Source: Mycobacterium intermedium
GTDB taxonomy: Bacteria; Actinomycetota; Actinomycetes; Mycobacteriales; Mycobacteriaceae
NCBI RefSeq assembly: GCF_002086275.1
Contig: NZ_MVHT01000018.1
Span: forward strand, 1 to 64,000
Length of the DNA: 64,000 nucleotides
Direction: 5' to 3'
The position numbers and the translations under genes were made by a program. Positions 51,134 through 63,211 of this stretch are shown piece after piece. The notes under the pieces were generated by a model, which saw only the letters and a program-made list of their open reading frames with translations, did not search any database and had not been told where the DNA came from. Each line of letters starts with the position of its first letter. Within the stretch, counting starts at the first letter, position 1.

Positions 51134-54049
51134 TCAGGCACTGACCTTCCGGCGCTTACGAGGCGAACTGGCCGGGGTCCGCTCACCGGTCCCGACGACG
51201 TCGACGAGAAACTTCCCGGTGTAGCTCTGCGGCACCGCGGCGACGTCCTCGGGGGTCCCTTCGGCGACGACGGTTCCACCACCGGCACCGCCTTCCGGGC
51301 CCATGTCGATGATCCAGTCCGAAGTCTTGATCACGTCCAGGTTGTGCTCGATGACGATGACCGTATTGCCTTTGTCGACAAGACCATTGATGACATTGAG
51401 CAGCTTTCGAATGTCGTCGAAGTGCAGCCCGGTGGTGGGCTCGTCGAGGATGTAGATGGTGCGTCCGGTCGAGCGCTTCTGCAGCTCCGAGGCCAACTTG
51501 ACCCGCTGCGCCTCACCGCCGGACAACGTCGGCGCGGGCTGCCCGAGCCGAACGTAGCCCAGGCCGACGTCGACGAGGGTGCGTAAGTACCGATGAATGC
51601 CGCTGATCGGTTCGAAGAACTCCGCGGCCTCCTCGATCGACATGTCCAGCACTTCGGAGATCGTCTTGCCCTTGTAGTGCACCTCCAGGGTTTCCCGGTT
51701 GTAGCGGGCACCCTGGCACACCTCGCACGGCACATACACATCGGGCAGGAAGTTCATCTCGATCTTGATGGTCCCGTCGCCGGTGCACGCCTCGCACCGA
51801 CCGCCCTTGACATTGAACGAGAATCGGCCCGGCTGGTAGCCACGGACTTTGGCTTCGGTGGTGGCGGCGAACAGGGTGCGGATCTTGTCGAAGACGCCGG
51901 TGTAGGTGGCGGGGTTGGACCGCGGCGTGCGGCCGATGGGTGACTGATCGACCCGCACCAACTTGTCCAGGTGCTCCAACCCAGTGACCCGGGTATGCCG
52001 ACCCGGCACCTGACGGGCGCCGTTGAGCCGGTTGGCCAGTACCGCGGCGAGGATGTCGTTGACCAGGGTCGACTTGCCCGAACCGGACACGCCGGTCACC
52101 GAGGTCAGCACGCCGAGCGGGAAGGACACGTCGATTCCCCGCAGGTTGTGCTCCCGGGCCCCGACGACGGTGAGTTGACGACGTGGGTCGGTGGGCCGCC
52201 TTATCGCCGGGATTTCGATTTTTTCCCGTCCCGACAAGTAGGCGCCCGTGATCGAATTCTTGTTGCGCAGCAGGTCGGCGTATGTCCCGCTGTGCACGAT
52301 GGTGCCGCCATGTTCGCCGGCGCCCGGGCCGATGTCGACAACCCAGTCGGCGTGCTCGATGGTGTCCTCGTCGTGTTCGACGACGATCAGCGTGTTACCC
52401 AAAGCCCTAAGGCGAGTGAGGGTTTCGATAAGCCGCCGGTTGTCGCGCTGGTGCAGGCCGATGGACGGCTCGTCAAGCACGTAGAGCACGCCGACCAATC
52501 CGGAGCCGATCTGGGTGGCCAGCCGGATGCGCTGCGCCTCACCGCCGGACAGCGTGGCCGCCGCCCGCGACAGCGACAGATACTCCAACCCGACATCCAG
52601 CAGGAAGCCGAGCCGCGACTGGATCTCCTTGAGCACCTGCCCGGCGATAGCCTGCTCGCGCACGCCCAAGGTCAGCGCGTTCAAGAAGTCGGCGCATTCC
52701 GCGATCGACAACTCACAAACCTCGGCGATGGACTTCGGCCCCTGATCCCCCGCCGCCAGCGTGACGGCCAGGATCTCCGGCTTGAGCCGGGTGCCCTGAC
52801 ACTCCGGGCAGGGCACGTCGCGCATGAAGCCCTCGTAGCGCTCCTTCATCTGCTCGGACTCGGTCTGGGCCATCTTGCGCTGCAGGAAGGCCAACACACC
52901 CTCGAAGTCGGCGTAGTACGACCTCGTGCGTCCGTATCGATTGCGGTAACGCACGTGCACCTGTTCGTCGCAGCCTTCGAGAATCGCCTTGCGCGCCTTG
53001 GCCGGCAGCTTGCGCCAGGGGGTATTGACGTCGAAGCCCATCGCATCGCCCAGACCAGCGAGCATGCGGGTGAAGTACTCCGCGGTGTGTCCCGTCGACC
53101 ACGGGGCTATCGCCCCATCGGCCAGCGTGAGGTCCGGATCGGGCACCACCAGGTCGGGGTCGACCTCTTTGCGGATGCCCAGGCCCACGCACTCGGGACA
53201 GGCGCCGTACGGCGAGTTGAACGAGAACGAGCGCGGTTCCAGGTCGTCGACGGCCAAAGAATGCCCGTTGGGGCAGGCCAACTTCTCCGAGAACCGCTGC
53301 TCGCGGGGGCGGTCGTGCTCGTGCTCGCGATCGTCGGGGAATTCCAGCACCACGATGCCGTCGGCGAGATTCAGCGCCGTCTCCACCGAATCGGTGAGTC
53401 GCTGCTTGGCGGAGGCCTTGACCGTGAGGCGGTCGACCACCACTTCGATGTCGTGCTTTTCCTGCTTCTTCAGCTTCGGCGGATCGGTGAGCGAGTGCAC
53501 CACGCCGTCGACGCGCACCCGGCTGTAGCCCTGCGCGTTGAGCTTGTCGAATAGGTCGGCGAACTCGCCCTTACGGGTGCGTACCACCGGCGCGAGCACC
53601 AGAAATCGGGTGCCCTCCTCCATCGCGAGCACCTGGTCGACGATTTGCTGAGGCGTCTGACGGGCGATGCGTTCACCGCAGGTAGGGCAGTGTGGGGTGC
53701 CGGCACGGGCGTACAGCAGGCGCAGGTAGTCGTATACCTCGGTGATGGTCCCGACCGTCGACCGCGGGTTGCGGTTGGTCGACTTCTGGTCGATCGAGAC
53801 CGCCGGGGACAGACCCTCGATGAAGTCGACGTCGGGCTTGTCCATCTGGCCCAGGAACTGGCGGGCATAAGCCGACAGCGATTCCACGTAGCGTCGCTGG
53901 CCTTCGGCAAAAATGGTGTCGAAAGCCAGCGACGACTTGCCCGAGCCGGACAGCCCGGTGAAAACGATCAGTGCGTCGCGGGGTAAGTCGAGGTCGACGC
54001 CGCGCAGGTTGTGCTCGCGCGCCCCCTTGACGATTAGGCGATCAGCCAA
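51134..54049 (-). CDS. uvrA: Excinuclease ABC subunit A
   Basis: 971 residues from a TTG at 54049 (AAGGGAA upstream; start [17 protein letters not shown] as in mycobacteria). Two ABC ATPase halves with Walker [11 protein letters not shown] and [10 protein letters not shown] and two LSGGEAQR signatures. Zinc-binding Cys pairs CPTCGE, CPECVG and CEACTG/CEVCQG. UvrA finds bulky DNA lesions and loads UvrB, which is also in this window. I saw no mycobacterial LexA box in its short upstream region. Confidence 0.98.
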   Translation of the reverse strand: MADRLIVKGAREHNLRGVDLDLPRDALIVFTGLSGSGKSSLAFDTIFAEGQRRYVESLSAYARQFLGQMDKPDVDFIEGLSPAVSIDQKSTNRNPRSTVGTITEVYDYLRLLYARAGTPHCPTCGERIARQTPQQIVDQVLAMEEGTRFLVLAPVVRTRKGEFADLFDKLNAQGYSRVRVDGVVHSLTDPPKLKKQEKHDIEVVVDRLTVKASAKQRLTDSVETALNLADGIVVLEFPDDREHEHDRPREQRFSEKLACPNGHSLAVDDLEPRSFSFNSPYGACPECVGLGIRKEVDPDLVVPDPDLTLADGAIAPWSTGHTAEYFTRMLAGLGDAMGFDVNTPWRKLPAKARKAILEGCDEQVHVRYRNRYGRTRSYYADFEGVLAFLQRKMAQTESEQMKERYEGFMRDVPCPECQGTRLKPEILAVTLAAGDQGPKSIAEVCELSIAECADFLNALTLGVREQAIAGQVLKEIQSRLGFLLDVGLEYLSLSRAAATLSGGEAQRIRLATQIGSGLVGVLYVLDEPSIGLHQRDNRRLIETLTRLRALGNTLIVVEHDEDTIEHADWVVDIGPGAGEHGGTIVHSGTYADLLRNKNSITGAYLSGREKIEIPAIRRPTDPRRQLTVVGAREHNLRGIDVSFPLGVLTSVTGVSGSGKSTLVNDILAAVLANRLNGARQVPGRHTRVTGLEHLDKLVRVDQSPIGRTPRSNPATYTGVFDKIRTLFAATTEAKVRGYQPGRFSFNVKGGRCEACTGDGTIKIEMNFLPDVYVPCEVCQGARYNRETLEVHYKGKTISEVLDMSIEEAAEFFEPISGIHRYLRTLVDVGLGYVRLGQPAPTLSGGEAQRVKLASELQKRSTGRTIYILDEPTTGLHFDDIRKLLNVINGLVDKGNTVIVIEHNLDVIKTSDWIIDMGPEGGAGGGTVVAEGTPEDVAAVPQSYTGKFLVDVVGTGERTPASSPRKRRKVSA

Positions 54050-54144
54050 TGGATTCCCTTCACAGACAGAGCTCGTTCCCCATGCTATGTGGCCACGCCG
54101 ACAAGCACCCCGGGCCCGCAGTCAAACCAAGTAACGTGACCGTC

Positions 54145-54822
54145 ATGACCGTCGTCGATGACAACTACACCGGGCACGTCGAGCCCGGCACCGCGGCCCG
54201 CCGCACCCTGCCCGGCGCCACCATTGTGAAGGCGTCGGTAGGCCCCATGGACAACAACGCCTACCTGGTGACCTGTTCCGCGACCGGGGAAACGCTGTTG
54301 ATCGATGCGGCCAATGACGCCGATACCCTCCTTGACCTGATCCGGAAGCACGCCCCGAAGCTGTCGCTGATCGTCACCAGCCACCAGCACTTCGACCACT
54401 GGCAGGCGCTGGAAGCGGTTGCCGCGGCTACCGGCGCACCGACCGCCGCCCACGAGATCGACGCCGGTCCCCTGCCGGTCAAGCCCGAGCGTTTGCTGAC
54501 CGACGGCGACACCATCCAGATCGGGGAGCTCAAGTTCGACGTCATCCACCTGCGCGGACACACCCCAGGATCGGTCGCGCTGGCTCTGCAGGGACCGGCG
54601 GCCGGTGGCACGACGCAGCTGTTCACTGGGGATTGCCTGTTCCCGGGCGGCGTCGGCAAAACCTGGCAACCCGGCGATTTCGAGCAATTGCTCGGCGACG
54701 TCACCGCCAAGGTGTTCGACGTGTACGACGACTCCACCGTGATCTACCCGGGGCACGGGGACGACACGGTACTCGGCAACGAGCGCCCACACCTCGACGA
54801 GTGGCGTGAACGCGGCTGGTGA
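54145..54822 (+). CDS. Metallo-beta-lactamase-fold hydrolase, glyoxalase II-like (Rv1637c type)
   Basis: 225 residues from ATG at 54145; an in-frame GTG lies three codons earlier. Metal-binding motifs in order: HQHFDH, GHTPGS, TGDCLF and YPGHGDDT, all intact. Members hydrolyse thioesters such as S-lactoylglutathione analogues (mycothiol esters in actinobacteria) or related substrates; the exact one is unknown. It is divergent from uvrA (95-base gap), as in M. tuberculosis, and its stop is 20 bases from the convergent universal stress protein. Confidence 0.88.
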   Translation: MTVVDDNYTGHVEPGTAARRTLPGATIVKASVGPMDNNAYLVTCSATGETLLIDAANDADTLLDLIRKHAPKLSLIVTSHQHFDHWQALEAVAAATGAPTAAHEIDAGPLPVKPERLLTDGDTIQIGELKFDVIHLRGHTPGSVALALQGPAAGGTTQLFTGDCLFPGGVGKTWQPGDFEQLLGDVTAKVFDVYDDSTVIYPGHGDDTVLGNERPHLDEWRERGW

Positions 54823-54842
54823 AAGCCCGCGTTTAGACGCCT

Positions 54843-55283
54843 TTACGTGGTGTGCACGATCAGCACGTCGACCTTGGCGCGCCGCGACACGTTCGCCGGA
54901 ACCGAACCCAGGAGCCGGCCCGCGATCGTGCTCAGGCCCACGTTGCCGACCACCAACAGATCGGCCTTCTCCTCTTCGGCCAGGTTCACCAGCGCGTCAA
55001 CGGGCGCGCCGACGATGGCCTTCTCTTCGACATTCTTGGCGCCGGCGAGATGGGCACGCTCCTTGGCGTCGTGCAAGATCTCGTAGATCGGGGCGGTGCC
55101 CGTCACCTTGTAGCTCTCATCCTTCAAGATGTCGGCCGCCCGGCCATCCTCGTGCTGAGGGAGGTACGCCGAAGCGATGATCAGCTTGGCGTCTGCCCCC
55201 GCAATCTTGGCTGCCCGATCTACCGCGCGCAGCGACGAGTCCGATCCGTCGGTTCCTACCACCACGGTCGAATAGGCGCCCAT
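54843..55283 (-). CDS. Universal stress protein, single domain (Rv1636 type)
   Basis: 146 residues; GGAGG just before the ATG. Nucleotide-binding USP motif near the C-terminus (VVGNVGLSTIAGRLLGSV), N-terminal VVVGTDGSDSSLRAVD. Its orthologue Rv1636 (TB15.3) is reported as an abundant cAMP-binding protein. It would act as a soluble dimer. An in-frame extension to 55421 has no ribosome site and is rejected. Confidence 0.94.
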   Translation of the reverse strand: MGAYSTVVVGTDGSDSSLRAVDRAAKIAGADAKLIIASAYLPQHEDGRAADILKDESYKVTGTAPIYEILHDAKERAHLAGAKNVEEKAIVGAPVDALVNLAEEEKADLLVVGNVGLSTIAGRLLGSVPANVSRRAKVDVLIVHTT

Positions 55284-55603
55284 TGACCCTCCAAGTGTCG
55301 GTTGCTCAGCCAACCCAAGACAGTATCGCGTTCCCGGACCAAGATGCGTCAGATTACCCACACAGCAACGGCGTGGCGCAACCCTGAATCGCCCTGCATT
55401 TGCCGGGTGGCGCGCGCCCAACCGACAATATGCCCGATGACAGCACGCTCAAGTCGCCATGCCCGACCCGGAAAGCTTTGCTGTGCAGGGCTTTTCGGGA
55501 GCGCCCACATGGCCGACCCAATATCGCGCCAAAGGGTCGCCACGGGCCCCCGGATATCGGCGGCGATCAGGATCACCGCGGAAACAATAAGGTGACAAGC
55601 ATC
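55284..55603. other. 320-bp divergent promoter region; no gene seen
   Basis: Lies between the start of the universal stress protein (minus) and the mannosyltransferase (plus). The plus-strand frame of the latter is open through it, but composition and lack of a ribosome site argue against coding. No palindrome stood out. Confidence 0.5.
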
Positions 55604-57214
55604 ATGTCGACCGAGATCCTTGCGCAGCCGGAGTCGGCCTCCGGACCGGCGCAGACGGGCGCGTCCGCCCGGTCGCCACAGCGCGGCCGGCTGCTGGACC
55701 CGTTCGCAGTTGCTGTGCTGGCCACGCTGATCAGCGGCGCGTGGGCCGGCAGGCCCTCGTTTTGGTACGACGAGGGAGCAACGATCTCGGCGGCGGCGAG
55801 CAGGACCTTGCCGGAGCTCTGGAAGCTCCTGAGCCACATCGACGCGGTGCACGGCCTCTACTACCTGGTGATGCACGGGTGGTTCGCGATTTTCCCGCCG
55901 ACGGAGTTCTGGTCGCGGGCGCCCAGTGCCCTGGCCGTAGGTGCGGCCGCGGCCGCCGTTGTGGTCTTCGCCAAGCAGTTGGCGCCGCCGGAATCCGCCC
56001 GGACCCTCGCGCTGTGCGCGGGGGTGATTTTCGCCATCCTGCCCCGGATCACCTGGGCCGGGATCGAGGCCCGTTCCTCAGCGCTGTCGGTGACCGCTGC
56101 GGCCTGGTTGACGGTGTTGTTCATCGCCGCGGTACGGCGCAACCGGCCGCGCCTGTGGGTGAGCTACGCGCTGCTGCTGATGGTGTCGATCCTGATCAGC
56201 ATCAACCTGGGACTACTGGTGCCGTTTCATGGCGCCCTGCTGCCGCTGGTCGCGCCCGCCGGATCTCGGAAATCGCCGGCCATTCGGTGGGCTGTCAGCT
56301 GCGCGGTCGCGCTCGGGACGATGACGCCGTTCGTGTTGTTCGCCCACGGGCAGATCTTCCAGGTCGCGTGGATCAAAGGGCTGCACCGCAGCGTCTTCCT
56401 CGACGTCGTTCACCGCCAGTATTTCGACTACAGCGTTCCGTTCGCGATCCTGGCGGGGGTAGTGGTGCTCGCCGCCATCGGCACCGCCATTGCGACACGC
56501 TCGGTACGGACGAGCACCCCGGACGGCCGCCGGCTGTTGCTGGCCGCGGTGGCGTGGGTCGTCATTCCGACTGCCATCGTCCTGATCTATTCGGCGCTCT
56601 TCGAACCGATCTACTTCCCCCGGTACCTGATCCAGACCTCGCCTGGGGCGGCCGTCGTCTTGGCGATCTGCGTCGTGACCGTCACCCGCAAACCGTGGCC
56701 ACGAGCCGGAATCGCTGTGGTCCTGGCCCTTTTCGCCGCCGCGGCGTTTCCCAATTACTACTTCAACCAGCGCGGGCCCTACGCCAAGGAGGGCTGGGAC
56801 TACAGCCAGGTGGCTGATCTCATCAGCGCGCATGCGGCTCCCGGGGACTGTCTGCTGGTCGACAACACCGTGCCGTGGCGCCCGGGACCGATCCGCGCGT
56901 TGCTGGCCACGCGGCCGGACTCATTCCGGTCGCTGATCGACGTCGAACGCGGCTTCTACGGCCCCAAGGTGGGTGCGCTGTGGGACGGACACGTGGCCGT
57001 TTGGCTGACGACGGCCAAGATCAACAAGTGCTCCACGCTGTGGACGATCACCAACCGGGATAAGTCGCTGCCGGAGCATCAGGTGGGCCAGAAGTTGCCG
57101 CCAGGTTCGGCTTTCGGGCGCGCCCCCGTCTACCAGTTCCCGAGCTACCTTGGGTTCCACATCGTCGAGCGCTGGCAGTTCAACCGTGCCCAGGTGGTCA
57201 AGTCAACGCGCTGA
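55604..57214 (+). CDS. GT-C mannosyltransferase, ManLAM capping type (Rv1635c, CapA)
   Basis: 536 residues from ATG at 55604, with AAGGTGA eight bases upstream (a GTG at 55592 is possible). Polytopic membrane protein with about ten spans. The first extracytoplasmic loop carries the GT-C acidic motif (FWYDEGATISAA). Rv1635c adds the first mannose cap to lipoarabinomannan from decaprenyl-phospho-mannose outside the membrane; the shared gene order (usp, hydrolase, MFS, uvrB) supports orthology. Presence of this gene suggests mannose-capped LAM, a trait of slow-growing species. Its 3' end overlaps the convergent exporter gene by 12 bases. Confidence 0.88.
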   Translation: MSTEILAQPESASGPAQTGASARSPQRGRLLDPFAVAVLATLISGAWAGRPSFWYDEGATISAAASRTLPELWKLLSHIDAVHGLYYLVMHGWFAIFPPTEFWSRAPSALAVGAAAAAVVVFAKQLAPPESARTLALCAGVIFAILPRITWAGIEARSSALSVTAAAWLTVLFIAAVRRNRPRLWVSYALLLMVSILISINLGLLVPFHGALLPLVAPAGSRKSPAIRWAVSCAVALGTMTPFVLFAHGQIFQVAWIKGLHRSVFLDVVHRQYFDYSVPFAILAGVVVLAAIGTAIATRSVRTSTPDGRRLLLAAVAWVVIPTAIVLIYSALFEPIYFPRYLIQTSPGAAVVLAICVVTVTRKPWPRAGIAVVLALFAAAAFPNYYFNQRGPYAKEGWDYSQVADLISAHAAPGDCLLVDNTVPWRPGPIRALLATRPDSFRSLIDVERGFYGPKVGALWDGHVAVWLTTAKINKCSTLWTITNRDKSLPEHQVGQKLPPGSAFGRAPVYQFPSYLGFHIVERWQFNRAQVVKSTR

Positions 57215-58614
57215 AAGCCGGTCGCGGCGGGTCGCCCGGGAGGAGGCGATGACGCCGACGGCGGCTAACACGGTGAATACGACGTACAACCACCGTGCTT
57301 CGGCGACCTCGCCGCCCCTGGTCGTGTTGACCACGACGCCCGCAATCCCCGCGCCAAAGGCCGCCGAGATCACCTGCACCGTGTTGATGGCCGCGGCGGC
57401 GGCGCCGCCCTCCGCGGGGTCGTCAACGCTTTCCATGGCGCGTACCGAGAGGTGCGGCCAGGCCATGCCGATGCCGGTCCCGGCCACCAACAAGCCGAGG
57501 GTCCAGAGCACGACGAGTTCGATCGGCGCGTTGCCGCGTTGCGTGACGGCGGTGAGCCCAAGTCCGGCCGCCATGACCAGCGGTGCCGTCAAGACGACGT
57601 AGCCGATGACGCGGCGACTGTTCAATGATGCGCTGACGATCTCGCTGAACGTCCAGCCGATGGCCAGCGATGCGCCGAGAAATCCGGCGGCGACCGGGGT
57701 GAGATGACCCAGCCGCTGGCCGAACAGCGGAACATAGGTGTCGACCATGACCGCCATCATCTGGACCGCCATGGTCAGGTAGACCCATTTGAGCGGCCCG
57801 GAGCCAAAGACGCTGGGCGGCAACACCGCAGGGTCGCTGCGTCGGTCGACGACGACCGCAGTGCCGATCAACGCGAGGCCGACGGCAAGCAGCCCGGCGG
57901 TGGCCGCGGAGTTATGCGGGATCTGCGCGACGCTCACCGCCAGCGCTGCCCCGCCCATGAGCAAAAGCGTCCACACTGGCACCTTGAGTGCGGGAGCATC
58001 CGAGAGTTTGTCGCCGGTGACGACCCGGCCTCCGGTCAGCACCAGCGGCACCAGGGTCGCCATGAGCACCGTCAACAGGGCCATCGCGGCAAATGCCCAC
58101 CGCCACAACCCGAGTTGTGCGAAGAGGCCACCTATGGCGGGGCCCACCACCGTCGCGACGCCCCACATCGCCGACACCAACGCCGAGCCCCTGGTCCAGA
58201 GTGAGCGCGGTAGTGCCGCGTTGATCAGCGCGTAGCCCAGGCCGGCCAACAACCCGCCGGCGACGCCCTGCAGTGTGCGCCCCGCGATCAGCACCTCCAT
58301 GCTCGGCGCGGCCCCGCACACCAGGCTGGCCGTCCCGAATACAAACAGACCCAGCAGAAAAGACGAACGCGCGCCGAAGCGTCGCAGCACGGCGTTGACG
58401 GTGGTCGCGGCGACGACGGAACCGACCAGATACAGGGTCGTCACCCAGGCATAGAGGCGGCTGCCGCCGATTTCGGCGATCGAGCTCGGCAGCAGGCTGA
58501 TGGTCAGGAACTCGTTGGTGGCGTACATCGCGACACCACCCGCCAGCACCGTGGATGTTCCCAGATGCTGGCCGAGCAGCTCACGCCAACTGCCGGTATC
58601 GCTCGCCGTTTCCG

Positions 58615-58618
<4 letters not shown>
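57203..58618 (-). CDS. MFS drug exporter (Rv1634 type)
   Basis: 471 residues, the length of Rv1634. Twelve or more hydrophobic spans; early [20 protein letters not shown], then [20 protein letters not shown] and a GPAIGG motif typical of proton antiporters. Starts at a GTG whose last bases overlap the uvrB stop (GTGA), so it is coupled to uvrB, as in M. tuberculosis. Exports drugs or metabolites; substrate here unknown. Confidence 0.9.
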
Positions 58619-60777
<2,159 letters not shown>

Positions 60778-60832
60778 AGCACCAGGGTAGAGCGAGCCAC
60801 TGACAGTCTTTATTCCTCGAGCGTGCTGGGCA

Positions 60833-62920
60833 CTACCCCAGGTGCCGGTCCCACACCCGGGTGATCGGGTTGCATTCGATCAGGTAGCCGTCGTTGGAGG
60901 CTGACATCGCGAACACCGCGATGTCCGGGCGGTCGCAGGAACTGCCGACGGCGTGCACCCCAGTCGTGATGGGCGCCTTGCTCCACGTGCCGCCTTCGCA
61001 CACCACCTGCTCGTTGCTGGTCTGGTCGTAGCTGAGCTTGTCGACGTCCGTGCACGCGCCACCAAGAACAGGCGGTGACGGCCTGGCGGTCGGCGTGGCC
61101 GGGGCGCTGAGGACCTGCGCCGGATCCGCCCACGTCAGACCTGGTGGTACGTCCCCAACCCGGGTGGCAACCACGGGAACCCGCAGCACCGCGCCTTGGG
61201 CGCCGCATTCGTTGCTGAGCACGGTTTCCGTCTCCACGCCGCGTAGCGTGCCGTCGGACTGAGGCGCCAACGACCAGGACACCGTCTCCTGCTGGGTGGC
61301 TCGTGCGGGGGCGTTCTGTTGGCGGCAACCGACCCGTTCCTGCTGCGGTGTGCCCTGCCAGTAACCGGCGACGAAGCGCAGCGTATCGGTCTGACCGCCG
61401 CCCGCCGTTGCCACCACTTGATGGTTGGTGTCGTCCAGTTGTATGCCGGTGGCCGCGCACCCGTTGGTGGTGCACAGGGAGTGAAACGCCCACCAGTCGG
61501 TGCTGGAGCCGTCGTGCCGGATGCCCAGTCCATTGCTGGTTTTCTTGGACCGGTTGTAGTCCAGCCGATAGATGCCGTTCAGGACACGCATGCCCGAAGC
61601 GGCGACCGGCGCCGGAGTGGGGGGTGCCTGCGGGGCCGCCGGGTTGACGGCCAGCGCCGGCTTCGGCTGCGGCGTGCTGGCGCTGTCGGGTTCAAACGAG
61701 TACACGATCGACCATGTAGCGGCCACCGCGACCAGCACCGCGCAAACAAGGGCGGCCGCGATCCTGGTCCTGGACGAAACCATGTGACCGAGCGTCCCGA
61801 GTACACCTCGCTTTTCGGCTCCGGCCGGCGCACGGCTCTCGGCGGCGTCGTCGCCCGCGTCGCCTAACTTTTCGCGGAACGCGGCGGCGAATGCCCGGCA
61901 CCTTTCAAATCTCGCTTCGGGATCTTTGGCCAGCGCCCGGCAGAACACCTCGTCGAGAACCGCCAAATCCGGGCGCCGGTCGCTCAGTAGTGGCGGCTCG
62001 TCGTGAAGATGCCGGCCGATCACCGCGACCGAGTTGGGGTGTTGAAACGGGGGCGCGCCGGTCAACAGGTGAAAAGCGGTGGCTGCCAAAGCGTATTGGT
62101 CAGCCCGGCCATCGATATTCAGACCCGTCAACTGTTCGGGCGCGGCGTAGGCGACGGTGCCGACCGCGACATTGGTCTGGGTGATACCGCTGATGTCGCC
62201 CAGGTGGCGCGCAACTCCGAAGTCCGCCAGCAAGATTCGCCGCTCGCCATGCTCGGGATGAGTCAGCAGAATGTTCGCAGGTTTGACGTCGCGGTGCAGC
62301 AGTCCGCGATCGTGGGCGTAGTCGAGGGCTCCGGCCACGGCGGTGAGGATGGCGCACACCTCATCCGCCGACATCCCTTCCGGGTAGCTCTCCTTGAGCA
62401 GCCTGGACGCGTCGGTGCCCTCCACGTAGTCCATCGCGATCCAAAGTTGGCCGTTGAATTCGCCGCGGTCGTGTACTCCGACGATGTGCGGGTGCCAAAG
62501 CGTCGCGGCCAGATCGGCCTCGCGATTGAACCTCTTGCGGAAGTCGCTGTCGGCTGTGATTGCCTCGGCGAGGACTTTGATGACGTCTCTGCGCGGCAAC
62601 CGTGGGTGCAGGGCGAGATAGACCTCGGCCATTCCTCCGGCGCCCAATGGGCGCAGGATGGTGTACCCCGCGAACGATGCGCCGCGAGACAAGTCCAGGC
62701 GTACCGCCTGGTCCTGCTCGGGAGCGCAGCGCTGCGAGTCACGCGGCGGTTCCGCACTGTGCGACGGGTGTTCCCGCGGGACACGGCGAAGAACGTGCGC
62801 GAGGGTGGTCGAGGACAACGACGGGAAGCGTTCGCGCCACGCGGCGCGCGCCGAGCGCGGGTTTACCGCCAGCCGCCGTCCAGGGTGGGCACGCCGGTTG
62901 GCGCCGTTGCGGTCGTCCAT
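60833..62920 (-). CDS. Transmembrane Ser/Thr protein kinase, PknF type
   Basis: 695 residues if it starts at ATG 62920, which has GGAGGGG eight bases upstream. That gives an Arg/Pro-rich stretch of about 80 residues before the kinase domain, whereas PknF begins almost at its kinase domain; a TTG at 62692 would give a PknF-like start but lacks a ribosome site. Kinase signs: [12 protein letters not shown], catalytic Lys in [34 protein letters not shown]. One membrane span near residues 385-408, then an outer domain of about 285 residues with about ten Cys. It is divergent from an Rv1747-type FHA gene. In M. tuberculosis PknF and Rv1747 are adjacent partners, so the pair probably works together here too. 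Confidence 0.87.
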   Translation of the reverse strand: MDDRNGANRRAHPGRRLAVNPRSARAAWRERFPSLSSTTLAHVLRRVPREHPSHSAEPPRDSQRCAPEQDQAVRLDLSRGASFAGYTILRPLGAGGMAEVYLALHPRLPRRDVIKVLAEAITADSDFRKRFNREADLAATLWHPHIVGVHDRGEFNGQLWIAMDYVEGTDASRLLKESYPEGMSADEVCAILTAVAGALDYAHDRGLLHRDVKPANILLTHPEHGERRILLADFGVARHLGDISGITQTNVAVGTVAYAAPEQLTGLNIDGRADQYALAATAFHLLTGAPPFQHPNSVAVIGRHLHDEPPLLSDRRPDLAVLDEVFCRALAKDPEARFERCRAFAAAFREKLGDAGDDAAESRAPAGAEKRGVLGTLGHMVSSRTRIAAALVCAVLVAVAATWSIVYSFEPDSASTPQPKPALAVNPAAPQAPPTPAPVAASGMRVLNGIYRLDYNRSKKTSNGLGIRHDGSSTDWWAFHSLCTTNGCAATGIQLDDTNHQVVATAGGGQTDTLRFVAGYWQGTPQQERVGCRQQNAPARATQQETVSWSLAPQSDGTLRGVETETVLSNECGAQGAVLRVPVVATRVGDVPPGLTWADPAQVLSAPATPTARPSPPVLGGACTDVDKLSYDQTSNEQVVCEGGTWSKAPITTGVHAVGSSCDRPDIAVFAMSASNDGYLIECNPITRVWDRHLG

Positions 62921-63201
62921 CTGCCGTTCCCCTCCTCTCACTACAAGCGCTGCCCAGATGCCGGCCGCGCCTTTTGCCGGGACACCAGCCCGAAGTTCGA
63001 AGTCATGAAAGCCACCGTCAATGCATGCCGAGCCTCAGTGTTGTCTGCTCGGCCCTGCAGACATACCCATGCAGTCTTGATCATGCCGAAGAATGGGTGC
63101 GGCGGTGCCGCTATCAGCTGTGCAGGAGCTATGAGTCGCCGAGCCGAGACATAGCGGACTCACAGCTGTAACACACAGAACTCACTCAGAGTCTGGGTCA
63201 A

Positions 63202-63207
63202 TACTGT
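63202..63207 (+). promoter_or_regulatory. Candidate -10 element for a leaderless FHA/ABC gene
   Basis: TACTGT (TANNNT form) ends four bases before the GTG start. The expected transcription start would fall at about the GTG, which fits the leaderless mRNAs common in mycobacteria. There is no Shine-Dalgarno sequence. No clear -35 was seen. Confidence 0.35.
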
Positions 63208-63211
63208 TCTG

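Noticed and set aside
54050..54144. SOS box upstream of uvrA
   Set aside because: No GAAC-N-GTTC type palindrome was found in the 95-base gap; the same holds for the region upstream of uvrB.
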